Source: Evansella sp. LMS18 (GTDB lineage Bacteria; Bacillota; Bacilli; Bacillales; Salisediminibacteriaceae). Taken from it: a stretch of DNA of 64,000 nucleotides. The translations under genes were made by a program, and so were the position numbers. The stretch is from positions 1,426,001 to 1,490,000 of the forward strand of contig NZ_CP093301.1 of NCBI RefSeq assembly GCF_024362785.1. The letters run 5' to 3'. Below are positions 25,107-34,157 of the stretch, piece after piece; positions within the stretch are counted from its first letter, which is position 1; each line of letters begins with the position of its first letter. Below the pieces are notes generated by a model. That model had not been told where the DNA came from, ran no database searches, and saw only the letters and a list, made by a program, of their open reading frames with translations.

Positions 25107-26447
25107 CTAAGCTACATTATTTTTCCCGTTACCCGCCTTCCACTCATCTGGTGTAAACTGGTCTGGTGCTGAACTCGCTTTTATTTTCATAGCAGCATAG
25201 TAAACGACCACTGCTGCGAGTAAGGACTGTACTGCCGGCAGACCGAACGGCTGTACATACTGAGTATAGTATCCCACTCCTGTTGCGACTATTATTGCTA
25301 TAGTAGCCATCCAGTTCCAGCCCTGGTTATCTACCCATTGTTTATTTCTGACTAAGAAGAAGTCAGCCATCATAACACCTGCAATAGCCGGATAGATTAA
25401 CGCAGTCATATACAGGAAGTCCATAAAGTAATCCAAAACACCAGCGAGGGCAACAATGATTGCTACAATTGTCCCTGCAAAGGTTAATAAAGCTCTTCCT
25501 CGGCCAGAGTTTACATTCATAACATTTGAAAGTGCAAGCCCCATGCTGTAGTTATTTACAAGCTGGCTTGTCCAGGTAGCGAACCAAAGGATAAGAAAGC
25601 CCCATACAGGAAAGCCAAGATTAAGCATTACTTCTACAATGTCAGCGGAGCCGACACCAACAGACATTATTGCACCTACATAAAATAAAGGAAATCCGAC
25701 AGCGATAATGCCAAGAGGAATTAAAATATTATCTTTTGCTCTGGGCTTAGCATACCGGGTATAGTCTGACGCGATAACCCATTGGGAAACGTTGACACCA
25801 ATTACTAAACTGACAGCCATCAGGAAAGTCATCGTTGGTTCCGGTGACCATGTGGAAATTGTTTCCCACCCTGTATTATTTAATGCATAAAATATACCAG
25901 CTCCAATTAACAGTAGCCCTGCCGGAACCGCTATATAATCGGTCCATTTCATAGATGCATAGCCAATAATCGAAGGAACAGCAAACAATAAACCTGCGAT
26001 TACAGTGATCACAGCCCAGGCTAACCACTGAGTTGTGTAATCGATTCCTAACATAGCTGAGATTGCATTCCCCGCTACCGCTGTCTGTAATGCCCACCAT
26101 CCTGTAGAGACAACAAAAATTGTAATACCTACAATTAGTCTTGCCTGTAATGCACCAAAGCTTGTCCTGGCAATTACTGATGAGGAACGTCCTGTTTTTG
26201 CACCAATATACCCTTGAAGTGCATTACCTATCCATTGGAATACGAACATTGAAACTGCAAGAATCCAAAAAATTGAGGACATCCCAAAGCTTACTGCCAG
26301 TGTCGCCCCCACCATTAAAACAGGAATTGTAAACTCCAGTCCCCCAAAGATTACTGCCGGTGTTAACCAGTGCTGCCGTTCAGATTTTGGTATTGCAGAT
26401 AGTGCTTCATCCCTCACCATTGTTTTACCCACTGCTTTTTCCTCCAT
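25107..26447 (-). CDS. NCS1-family nucleobase/hydantoin permease
   Basis: 446 residues with about twelve membrane segments. PKSERQHWLTPAVIFGGLEF at the N-terminus, the FGALQARLI region, and MNVNSGRG after LVNNYSMGLALSN fit the CodB/Mhp1-type NCS1 family, which imports cytosine, purines, allantoin or hydantoins with sodium or protons. Its place as last gene of the hyuA-hyuB unit makes a hydantoin-like or cyclic amide substrate likely. The start is ATG after AAGGGG. Confidence 0.85.
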   Translation of the reverse strand: MEEKAVGKTMVRDEALSAIPKSERQHWLTPAVIFGGLEFTIPVLMVGATLAVSFGMSSIFWILAVSMFVFQWIGNALQGYIGAKTGRSSSVIARTSFGALQARLIVGITIFVVSTGWWALQTAVAGNAISAMLGIDYTTQWLAWAVITVIAGLLFAVPSIIGYASMKWTDYIAVPAGLLLIGAGIFYALNNTGWETISTWSPEPTMTFLMAVSLVIGVNVSQWVIASDYTRYAKPRAKDNILIPLGIIAVGFPLFYVGAIMSVGVGSADIVEVMLNLGFPVWGFLILWFATWTSQLVNNYSMGLALSNVMNVNSGRGRALLTFAGTIVAIIVALAGVLDYFMDFLYMTALIYPAIAGVMMADFFLVRNKQWVDNQGWNWMATIAIIVATGVGYYTQYVQPFGLPAVQSLLAAVVVYYAAMKIKASSAPDQFTPDEWKAGNGKNNVA

Positions 26448-26517
26448 AATAAACCCCTTCCTTATAATAGACGGAATATTCTGTAAATATTTGGCATACC
26501 GTCTTTAATTTTATATG

Positions 26518-26547
26518 CAGCCAAACCTCCTGGTGGAGATTTGGCTG
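26518..26547 (-). terminator. Stem-loop between cupin and NCS1 permease genes
   Basis: CAGCCAAACCTCC and GGAGATTTGGCTG pair with one mismatch around TGGT. The T-run on the minus strand is poor, so it may attenuate or protect the transcript rather than end it. Confidence 0.5.
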
Positions 26548-26598
26548 TTAAACATAAGTAAGTGTTCGAACAACATAGATGAGGGTCCAGGATGTGTT

Positions 26599-26934
26599 TT
26601 ACCGTTTTACGAGCGTCCAGATAATCTCACAGTCGGTTGTTCCTTTATTATATGCCCAATGCTCTTCTCCTTTAGGGATGAAGGTCGCCTGTCCCGAGGT
26701 AATTTCGTATTCTTTTCCCCCGCTCATCGTAACTATTGAACCTTTTGTTACTACCGCATACTCATCTTCCTCGTGGGATCCCGTTCCTTGAAGCGGGATC
26801 CTGGCACCAGGAGGTATAGACACAACCCCCAGGACGGCTTTCGCTCCTTCCGTAACGGTTTCGTTAAAGAGAGTTTTCATTACAATTTCCGGACGATCGT
26901 CCGGAGCTACCTCTTTGATAGTTACTACCTCCAC
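26599..26934 (-). CDS. Small cupin-domain protein of the hydantoinase operon
   Basis: 111 residues forming one cupin barrel: GSHEEDEYAVVTKGSIVTMS (motif 1, one His plus acidic ligands) and ATFIPKGEEHWAYN (motif 2). It may be an isomerase or a metal-dependent accessory enzyme. The start is GTG directly after the hyuB stop (zero spacing), with its AAGGAG site inside the hyuB tail, so the two are coupled. Confidence 0.8.
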   Translation of the reverse strand: MEVVTIKEVAPDDRPEIVMKTLFNETVTEGAKAVLGVVSIPPGARIPLQGTGSHEEDEYAVVTKGSIVTMSGGKEYEITSGQATFIPKGEEHWAYNKGTTDCEIIWTLVKR

Positions 26935-28692
26935 TTATACCCGCTCCTTTTGTTCCCGTTCAGCGGTTATCCCTTGAACTTCCAGGGTTACTGGATCAAT
27001 AACCACGCCATAGTCAGCCTTTGCCTGCTCAACGGTGATATATTCATTTTTCACATCTAAAACGACTTTCTCCACAGGACGGTCCAGAGGGCTTCCATAC
27101 CCGCCGCCTGTTGCAGTAATGAGGCGCACAACTTCATTCTTCATTAAAGGATACTGATTATATTTTCCGAATGGCCCGTCGACAGAACCGTCCGATTTAA
27201 CAATTTCAAACTTATTATTAGATCCTTCTTTTCCTCCTTCTGCCCCCCATACATTAAACTTATGACGGCCGAATGAGGCAGTAACAAACTGGTTATCTGT
27301 CATAGCCCGGTATGAACGGATAACACCTTGGCCGCCGCGGAATTCTCCGGCACCGGCTCCGTCTGTATTTAAGCTGTATTCATCTACTAAAACACCGTTC
27401 CTAGTCTCACAGACCTCCACTGGGATGTTAAAGGTTTCCCCGTCTAATATACAAAATTGTGCTGGATCTCCGTCACGGTCAACCGCTGCTCCCCATCCAC
27501 CTACAGATGGCTCGACAATCAGGAATGGTTCGTCCGTATCCTGATGCTTTCCGCCAACAATAGCTACACAGACAGATAACAAATGCCCGGCAGTGAGGCG
27601 GTCAGGAATAACCGGAGCCAGCGCTTTCCAGACGAGGTCACAGCCAAACAGCATGGACTCCCAGTACATAGACACTGGGGCAGGCCTAACGGCGTTAAAA
27701 ACAGAGCCTTCATCTGTTAAAATTTTCAGCGGACGGAAAGCGCCATCATTAACGTCCTGCGAAGGATTGGTTATCGCAAGGAAAATCGTACGGACGGATG
27801 AAATCATTCCCGTTAATGTTGAGTTGATAGACCCCGTTACCTGCGGATGGCTTCCCCGAAAGTCACATATAAAAGCGTCATCTCTGATTTTAAGTTTCAG
27901 CTGAACTTTAAAAGGACCTTCTTCAATTCCGTCGTCATCGATATAATCCACAGCCTCGAAGGTTCCTTTCGGAAGTTCCTTCAGTGCTTTAAGAGAAAGC
28001 TGTTCACCATGATCCAACAAATGGTCAATGGAGTTTTTTACTATATCTTTTCCGTACTTGTCACACAACTCACGGAAACGCCGATCACCAGTTTTTAAAG
28101 CTGCAACCTGTGCCCACATATCCCCAAGAGACAAATCAGGGAAGCGGACATTCGCTGCGATAATGTCTACGACAGCCTGGTTAAGCTTTCCTTCATCATA
28201 TAATTTCACACATGGGAACTGCAGGCCTTCCTGATAAATTTCCGTAGAGTTAGTAGACATGGAGCCTGCATCTTTACCCCCGACCTCTGTCCAGTGGGCT
28301 TTATTCGCCGAAAACGCCACAAGCTCTCCTTTGTAGAAAATCGGCATAACGAGACCTACGTCACAGAGATGAGAACCACCACCTCCGTAAGGGTCATTAA
28401 TCAGAATGATATCTCCCGGCTTTAAATCACCGCTTTTGTTATATCTTTCAACCGTTTCTTTAACCATGAAAGACAGCATACCAATGAATCCGGTAACCCC
28501 ATTCCCCTGAGTGAGCAGCTGGCCCTTTGAATCCGTAAGCCCGCTGGCATAGTCAAGAACCTCATAAATAATCGGGCTCATGGAAGTACGCGCTAACGCG
28601 TAAAACATTTCTTCCCCAATGGCAACAAGGGAATCTTTCACAATATCAAGCGTAAAAGGATCGACTTTCGGCGCGATAATCTGGTTAGACAT
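26935..28692 (-). CDS. Hydantoinase B/oxoprolinase family protein
   Basis: 585 residues, the usual length for HyuB. Family segments: FYALARTSMSPIIYEVLDYASG, DIILINDPYGGGGSHLCDVG, HWTEVGGKDAGSMSTNSTEI, and GAGEFRGGQGVIRSYRA near the C-terminus. With HyuA it forms an ATP-dependent cyclic amidase (N-methylhydantoinase, 5-oxoprolinase or acetophenone-carboxylase type). The start is ATG, 2 bases after the hyuA stop, preceded by GAGGTGGGGG. The exact substrate is unknown. Confidence 0.92.
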   Translation of the reverse strand: MSNQIIAPKVDPFTLDIVKDSLVAIGEEMFYALARTSMSPIIYEVLDYASGLTDSKGQLLTQGNGVTGFIGMLSFMVKETVERYNKSGDLKPGDIILINDPYGGGGSHLCDVGLVMPIFYKGELVAFSANKAHWTEVGGKDAGSMSTNSTEIYQEGLQFPCVKLYDEGKLNQAVVDIIAANVRFPDLSLGDMWAQVAALKTGDRRFRELCDKYGKDIVKNSIDHLLDHGEQLSLKALKELPKGTFEAVDYIDDDGIEEGPFKVQLKLKIRDDAFICDFRGSHPQVTGSINSTLTGMISSVRTIFLAITNPSQDVNDGAFRPLKILTDEGSVFNAVRPAPVSMYWESMLFGCDLVWKALAPVIPDRLTAGHLLSVCVAIVGGKHQDTDEPFLIVEPSVGGWGAAVDRDGDPAQFCILDGETFNIPVEVCETRNGVLVDEYSLNTDGAGAGEFRGGQGVIRSYRAMTDNQFVTASFGRHKFNVWGAEGGKEGSNNKFEIVKSDGSVDGPFGKYNQYPLMKNEVVRLITATGGGYGSPLDRPVEKVVLDVKNEYITVEQAKADYGVVIDPVTLEVQGITAEREQKERV

Positions 28693-28694
28693 GT

Positions 28695-30737
28695 TTACAC
28701 CCCCACCTCAATGATTAAGTTTCCATAACTATCGACTGTCAGCTGCTGGCCCGGATAAAGCACAGTAGAATTCGACTGTTCCTCCACAATCGCAGGACCT
28801 TCAATTGTCACCTCAGCACCGAGCTTTGTTCTGTCATAAACTTTCGTATCTACCCACCCGTCCTCTTCATAGAGAACAGATCTCACTTCTTTAAGAGCAT
28901 CTTCAGCAGTACCCTCAGTTGCAGGTAGTTTTGCTAATTCCGGCTTCTGTACTGTACCGAAGGCCGTCAGGTGTAAATTAACAATTTCTGTCGGAGCTCC
29001 TTCGAGTTTGAACGTATATAGCTGCTCGTGTGTTTCATGGAACTTCTCAATAACATGTTTCATACTTTCTTCTGTTATTTCACCTGCAGGTACTGGAACT
29101 TTTACAGTATGCTCCTGTCCCAGGTAGCGCAGATCGGCGAATCGTGTCAAAATTACGTCTTCTTCCTCCACACCCTCATCTTTATACTGAGCAACCGCCT
29201 GTGTTTCCTGAACTTCAAGCTGCTTATTCAGTTCAGAAAAATCGATTCCTTCCACTCTGCGGATGTATGTCTGAATATAATCATGCCTTAGGTCCGTCAT
29301 CAGCATTCCCCATGCGGAGAAAACGGAAGCACCGACTGGCACAATAACTTTGTTTACTCCTAATTCTTTTGCCAGTGCCGGCGCGTGCATAGAACCGCCG
29401 CCGCCAAAAGCGACTAATGTAAATTCCCTCGGATCATAGCCTTTTCTTACTGAAATTAGCTTTAACGCATTAAGCATATTGGAATTGGCAATTCTGATAA
29501 TCCCTAATGCTGCTTCCTCTACTGTAGTGCTGAATGGCTTGGCTATTTTCTCTGTAATTGCCTGCTTTACTTTTTCCATATCAACGTCATTATCAAAGTT
29601 TGCTGGTGATAATCGCCCAACAACTAAATTAGCATCTGTAGTTGTCGGCTCTTCCCCGCCTCTTCCGTATGCTACAGGACCAGGAAGTGCACCAGCAGAT
29701 TTAGGGCCTACCCGTAAAGAACCTCCATCATCTATCCAGGCGATTGATCCCCCGCCGTTCCCAATTTCCACTATGTCAACAACGGGAACCTTTACTGGGT
29801 AGCCCGCTGTACGGTCGGTTCTTTCAATGCTGTAGTCTGTGGAAACTTTTACTTCCCCTTTATCAATGAGCGAACATTTTGCTGTAGTACCACCAATATC
29901 AAATGCAATAATATTATCCTCACCTAGCATTTTTCCAAGAATTGCAGATCCGTAAATCCCTGCCACTGGTCCTGATTCCAGCATATTTATTGGAGTCTGT
30001 TTAGACTGGTCAAAGGTAGTCGTTCCCCCGTTTGACTGCATAATATACTTGTTTGACTCTGTTCCAGCTTCTTTAAGTTCATTCTCCAGCCGGTCTACAT
30101 AAGAAGAAGCAATCGGTTTAACATAAGAGTTTAATACTGTAGTACTTGTCCTTTCATATTCCCGCCACTCTTTCGTTACTTCATGGGAAGCAGTAACGGC
30201 AACCTCTGGCCAAAGCTCCTTAACAAGCTCTACTGTTTCTTTTTCATGTGTATCATTGCTGTAGGAATGAAGAAAGGAAACAGCGACAGCCTGTACATTT
30301 TCCTTTTTAAAATAATCTACTATTTCTTTTACTCGTTCTTTATTAAGCGGCTCAATAACTTCACCTTTATATGTAAGCCTCTCCTCAACTTCCTGTCGCA
30401 GGTGCCGCGGCACAAATGGGGTCGGTTTTTCATAGCGTACATTGAATAAATCAGGACGGTTTCCTCGTGCAATCTCAAGTACATCTCTGAACCCTTTTGT
30501 TGTGATCAGCCCTGTTTTTACCCCTTTACGCTCCGTTAATGCGTTGATGATTACAGTAGTTCCATGAATAAATGTGTTTAACTGGTCCAGGTTAATTTCA
30601 CTTTCATCTAATACATTCATTACACCTCTCTCAAAATTCGGAGGTGTGGTATGGCTCTTGGCAATACCCATTTTCCCACCGTCATCCACATAAACTAAAT
30701 CAGTAAACGTACCGCCAATATCTGTAGCAACTCTCAT
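28695..30737 (-). CDS. Hydantoinase A/oxoprolinase family protein
   Basis: 680 residues of the ASKHA ATPase-type HyuA subunit. Phosphate-binding segments ATDIGGTFTDLVYVD at the N-terminus and AFDIGGTTAKCSLID in the second half, plus HGTTVIINALTERKG and EIGNGGGSIAW, are all present. It acts with HyuB next to it. The start is ATG with AAAGGTGG upstream. The operon's regulator gene lies immediately upstream on the same strand. Confidence 0.92.
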   Translation of the reverse strand: MRVATDIGGTFTDLVYVDDGGKMGIAKSHTTPPNFERGVMNVLDESEINLDQLNTFIHGTTVIINALTERKGVKTGLITTKGFRDVLEIARGNRPDLFNVRYEKPTPFVPRHLRQEVEERLTYKGEVIEPLNKERVKEIVDYFKKENVQAVAVSFLHSYSNDTHEKETVELVKELWPEVAVTASHEVTKEWREYERTSTTVLNSYVKPIASSYVDRLENELKEAGTESNKYIMQSNGGTTTFDQSKQTPINMLESGPVAGIYGSAILGKMLGEDNIIAFDIGGTTAKCSLIDKGEVKVSTDYSIERTDRTAGYPVKVPVVDIVEIGNGGGSIAWIDDGGSLRVGPKSAGALPGPVAYGRGGEEPTTTDANLVVGRLSPANFDNDVDMEKVKQAITEKIAKPFSTTVEEAALGIIRIANSNMLNALKLISVRKGYDPREFTLVAFGGGGSMHAPALAKELGVNKVIVPVGASVFSAWGMLMTDLRHDYIQTYIRRVEGIDFSELNKQLEVQETQAVAQYKDEGVEEEDVILTRFADLRYLGQEHTVKVPVPAGEITEESMKHVIEKFHETHEQLYTFKLEGAPTEIVNLHLTAFGTVQKPELAKLPATEGTAEDALKEVRSVLYEEDGWVDTKVYDRTKLGAEVTIEGPAIVEEQSNSTVLYPGQQLTVDSYGNLIIEVGV

Positions 30738-30790
30738 GAAAATACCACCTTTCTTCCCTGTTTATTCTTAAAATAGCTTACAAAACGATT

Positions 30791-30832
30791 TTGACCCGGC
30801 CTGAAGGGAGCAATGTCATTCCATTCGGCCGG
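30791..30832. other. Stem-loop between regulator and hyuA
   Basis: ACCCGGCC and GGCCGGTT pair across a 26-base loop. No T-run follows on the minus strand, so it may be a leader structure rather than a terminator. Confidence 0.4.
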
Positions 30833-31378
30833 TTAAAAAAGAACTGGTGTCAGCACACAAAGCACCTTCGCTTCGGTGTTCAGGGGATTTTCCCACTGGT
30901 GAGGAATATCGGATGGAAAGTGAATAGAGTCCCCTGCTTTTACTAAATATTCTTTCTCCTCCACAGTAAATAGCACTACTCCCTCAATGACGTAATAAAA
31001 TTCTTCTCCCGGATGGTTAAAAACCTTATCAGATGATGGCTGCCCCGGAGCTAAACTTACTAGCAATGGCTCCAGCGACCTTCCTGTGAAGTTGCCTCCA
31101 AGCCTTGTATACTCTGCCAATGAACCTTCAATTCGAAACGTGTGGTGTTCACTTTGTTTTACGTGAAAATTTCTGTTAGAAACATTTTCAAAAAAATCGG
31201 TTATCTGAACCTCAAGTGCGTCGGAAATTTTCTTTAAGGAAGTTATCGCAATCGACGAAGATCCCCGTTCAACCTGTGACAGAAAACTTACTGACAAACC
31301 CGTTTTTTCACTTAAACCTTTTAACGTTAGCTTTTTTTCTGTACGTAGCTCTCTGATTTTCTCTGAAACTTCTTCCAT
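30833..31378 (-). CDS. XRE-family regulator with C-terminal cupin sensor
   Basis: 181 residues. The N-terminal helix-turn-helix (IRELRTEKKLTLKGLSEKTG, then LSVSFLSQVERG) is followed by a C-terminal cupin (FNHPGEEFYYVIEGVVLFTV and HFPSDIPHQWEN). This architecture belongs to small-molecule-responsive repressors or activators of adjacent catabolic genes. The ATG at 31378 has GGGAGG 5 bases upstream; the longer frame is not needed. It probably controls the hyu operon. Confidence 0.87.
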   Translation of the reverse strand: MEEVSEKIRELRTEKKLTLKGLSEKTGLSVSFLSQVERGSSSIAITSLKKISDALEVQITDFFENVSNRNFHVKQSEHHTFRIEGSLAEYTRLGGNFTGRSLEPLLVSLAPGQPSSDKVFNHPGEEFYYVIEGVVLFTVEEKEYLVKAGDSIHFPSDIPHQWENPLNTEAKVLCVLTPVLF

Positions 31379-31598
31379 AAAATCCTCCCATGGAATTTTA
31401 AGTAAATCGTAATTTTTAAAGCTATACTTCAATTTATTAGAATATATCATAATTATTTTTGAATTAAAAGAAAATTTTTAAAACATTGACAAAACTGAAT
31501 TTTATTCGTGAGGGGATATGCCTTTATGAGAATATAAATCTGATGTTTGTTAACCGGTATATGTAAAGTGAGGATAACTGGGGAACTATTAAGAGAAG

Positions 31599-31762
31599 TT
31601 CTGCGAACGGACCCTTTAGTTGTGCGAATAAACACCAAAGTTTTGCGATTTCACCCCCTATCAACACCCCGCTCTACTTATCACGCCCCGCATGAATGTT
31701 ATCACGCCGAACCCGCCCATTATCGTGCCGAGCCCGCATATAATCACGCCAACCTGCCAGAT
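31599..31762 (+). repeat. Array 7: eight units, cores TTGTGCGAAT then TATCACGCC
   Basis: Units start at 31599, 31620 and 31641 (TTNTGCGA type), then about 31660, 31679, 31700, 31721 and 31742 (TATCACGCC type). Steps are 21, 21, 19, 19, 21, 21 and 21. The second sub-array is array 3's vocabulary in reverse complement (GGCGTGATA; AACCTGCCAG is also shared in the last unit). It lies in a divergent gap between the XRE regulator and cstA genes. Confidence 0.88.
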
Positions 31763-31820
31763 GACTAAATTTTTTAGCACCTAACCTTAGAACCTGGTCA
31801 AAAAAATAATAAAAATTTTA

Positions 31821-31866
31821 CTGACTTTTTGTAAGCGTAACCATCCTTGTCAGATAAGCTTACAAG
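31821..31866 (+). promoter_or_regulatory. Interleaved inverted repeats upstream of cstA
   Basis: CTGAC (31821-31825) pairs with GTCAG (31849-31853), and TTGTAAGC (31829-31836) pairs with GCTTACAA (31858-31865). The two pairings interleave, as in an H-type pseudoknot, or else mark overlapping operators. It lies 115 bp before the cstA start. Confidence 0.45.
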
Positions 31867-31981
31867 CCTAACTTATATTTTGAATTAATATTTTTTTCAG
31901 AAAACTATGGTTGTTTTTCCCCACAAGAGTAGTTACACTATTCTCTATACTTAAATAACAATCAGACGGGAGAGTAGAGAT

Positions 31982-33415
31982 ATGACTACGTTTATCTTGG
32001 CAATAGTTTTATTAATAGGCGGATATATGATTTATTCGAAGGTTGTGGAACGGTTATTCGGGATAAACGATAATGAACCAACACCTGCCTATACAAAGGG
32101 AGACAATCTTGATTACATACCGATGCCCTGGTGGAAGGGAAGTTTAATTCAATTACTTAATATTGCGGGACTGGGGCCAATTTTTGGTGCTGTAATGGGA
32201 GCACTATATGGACCTGTCGCCTTCATCTGGATTGTCGTTGGTTCTATTTTTGCAGGAGCCGTTCACGACTATTTTTCCGGCATGCTTTCCTTAAGGCACA
32301 GAGGAGAACAGTATCCCCAGCTGGTACGACGATACTTAGGAAACGGGGCAGCCATCTTTATTTACGGGATCACGATTGTTCTCATGATCCTTGTGGCATC
32401 TTCTTTTACTGCAGGGCCTGCCCAGCTTATTGCCCAAATCACACCCTTAAGCTTTTTAGCTGCAATTGGTATCGTTTTTGCTTATTTTCTGCTTGCAGCT
32501 CTGCTGCCAGTAAACAAAATCATCGGGAAAATCTACCCGGTATTTGGCGGGATACTGATTTTTATGGCGGTAGCAGTTGGTGTTGCACTTCTGTTTACTG
32601 ACAGGCAGATACCGAATCTTACCGTGGAAAACCTTCACCCTCAGGAGCTGCCAATCTGGCCTCTGTTAATGGTTACTATTTCATGTGGAGCTATTTCCGG
32701 ATTCCATAGCACACAGAGCCCGATTATCGCCCGCACACTGAAAAAAGAATCAGACGGAAGAAAGGTGTTTTACGGAGCAATGATCGCAGAAGGGATTATC
32801 GCAATGATCTGGGCGGCTGCTGGCATGACCTTTTTCGGCGGAACAGAAGGCCTTCAGGCAGCGCTTGCAGAAGGCGGACCGGCTGGCGTTGTTAACGAAA
32901 TCTCCATCACCTTCCTTGGAACCTTAGGAGGAATTCTCGCGATTCTCGGTGTAATCATCCTGCCTATCACGACAGGTGATACCGCGTTACGTTCTTCAAG
33001 GATGATGCTGACAGAGGTTATTGGCAAAAAATACACTAAGATTAACGGAAAAGTTGGCGTGTTCCTGATGACATTTGTTATGGCTGTACCGGTACTAATT
33101 CTCAGTACGATTCAGTTTGAATTTTTATGGAGGTACGTCGGCTGGACAAACCAGGTTGTGGCAACCTTCATGCTCTGGACTGCAGCTGTTTATCTGCTGC
33201 ATAAAAACCGGGCACACTTGGTATGCGCTATCCCGGCGATCTTCATGAGCGCGGTTGTCTGTACCTACATTTTCTATGCGCCGGAAGGGTTCGGCATGGA
33301 TTACCAAGTGTCCGTTATCATCGGACTGGTGCTAACAGCAATCATCGCATTCTGGTATATTAATAAGGTGAAAAAAGTGAAACGCGGGCAGCAGACGAAC
33401 GTGGATGCTGCGTGA
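31982..33415 (+). CDS. cstA: CstA-family carbon starvation protein
   Basis: 477 residues, about thirteen membrane segments. Family segments: DNLDYIPMPWWKGSLIQLLN, IAGLGPIFGAVMGALYGPVA, GAVHDYFSGMLSLRHRGEQ, ISCGAISGFHSTQSPIIART and LPITTGDTALRSSRMML. CstA-type proteins import peptides or pyruvate under starvation. This is the short Firmicutes form, without the long C-terminal domain of enterobacterial CstA. The start is ATG after GGGAGAG. Confidence 0.9.
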   Translation: MTTFILAIVLLIGGYMIYSKVVERLFGINDNEPTPAYTKGDNLDYIPMPWWKGSLIQLLNIAGLGPIFGAVMGALYGPVAFIWIVVGSIFAGAVHDYFSGMLSLRHRGEQYPQLVRRYLGNGAAIFIYGITIVLMILVASSFTAGPAQLIAQITPLSFLAAIGIVFAYFLLAALLPVNKIIGKIYPVFGGILIFMAVAVGVALLFTDRQIPNLTVENLHPQELPIWPLLMVTISCGAISGFHSTQSPIIARTLKKESDGRKVFYGAMIAEGIIAMIWAAAGMTFFGGTEGLQAALAEGGPAGVVNEISITFLGTLGGILAILGVIILPITTGDTALRSSRMMLTEVIGKKYTKINGKVGVFLMTFVMAVPVLILSTIQFEFLWRYVGWTNQVVATFMLWTAAVYLLHKNRAHLVCAIPAIFMSAVVCTYIFYAPEGFGMDYQVSVIIGLVLTAIIAFWYINKVKKVKRGQQTNVDAA

Positions 33416-33424
33416 TTAATGGAG

Positions 33425-33463
33425 AAACCCTGGCTGTTTTGATGTGCAGCCGGGGTTTTTGTT
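33425..33463 (+). terminator. Terminator of cstA
   Basis: AACCCTGGCTG and CAGCCGGGGTT pair with one G-T or mismatch around ten bases, followed by TTTGTTT. Confidence 0.85.
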
Positions 33464-33594
33464 TGGAAAAATTAAATGATATTACAATAATAAAATTTAC
33501 CGGCCATCGCACTTGGGAAAAGTTATGAACATTATATTAAAATAAAATGATAGATTCATATTCTATTAACTATGGCACGACTTGAATAACACCT

Positions 33595-33641
33595 GCACCT
33601 TTTGTCCACCCTGTTTAATAGAAAGGGTGGACAAAAGGTGC
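33595..33641 (+). promoter_or_regulatory. Perfect 18-bp hairpin covering the vanZ ribosome site and start
   Basis: GCACCTTTTGTCCACCCT (33595-33612) and its exact reverse complement (33624-33641) flank an 11-base loop. The ribosome site AGGGTGG and the GTG start (33638) both lie in the 3' arm, so the folded mRNA would hide them. Confidence 0.7.
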
Positions 33642-34141
33642 GTTATTTTAACTTAGTCTTGCTGATATGCTCCGTCGCTGCGGCCATTATTTTATCTTCC
33701 ATAATCTATGAAACTGGAGGTGTTCTTGAAGCATCAGCTGTGCGCTCTGTTTACAAGGGAGAATCCTCCCTTCTGTTCCTGTTCCAAATGGAGAGTTCCT
33801 TCTATTCTATCTATCCGCTGGTCGATGGACCAGCAGATCTCCAGCTCCGAAAAGCCGCACACTTTTTTGCCTATGGTTTCCTTGCCGCTGTCATTTATTG
33901 TTTAGTTACCTGGGCTCCCTTTTGGCAGAGAGGCGCGGCCGCAGTGGCGAGTTCTTCCCTGATTGGGACCATTGATGAAATCCATCAGCATTTCCTGTTA
34001 AATCGAAGTGGCAGGCTGCTTGATATCTTCATTAACCTAGCAGGAAGTGTTACTGCAGTCCTTCTTATAATGGGGTTAGTGGCTTTTTTAAGTTTCATAG
34101 AAGCAAAATTCCCTGAAAATCAGGAACATTCACAGCTTTAA
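33638..34141 (+). CDS. VanZ-like membrane protein
   Basis: 167 residues with four membrane segments. Core family motif: LRKAAHFFAYGFLAAVIYCL, then GTIDEIHQHFLLNRSGRLLD and IFINLAGS. VanZ proteins give low-level teicoplanin resistance in some hosts; most chromosomal members have no known role. I take the GTG at 33638 (AGGGTGG 7 bases upstream) as start; a TTG at 33602 would put the hairpin inside the coding region. Confidence 0.82.
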   Translation: MRYFNLVLLICSVAAAIILSSIIYETGGVLEASAVRSVYKGESSLLFLFQMESSFYSIYPLVDGPADLQLRKAAHFFAYGFLAAVIYCLVTWAPFWQRGAAAVASSSLIGTIDEIHQHFLLNRSGRLLDIFINLAGSVTAVLLIMGLVAFLSFIEAKFPENQEHSQL

Positions 34142-34157
34142 GGTCTCTCGCCTCAGC

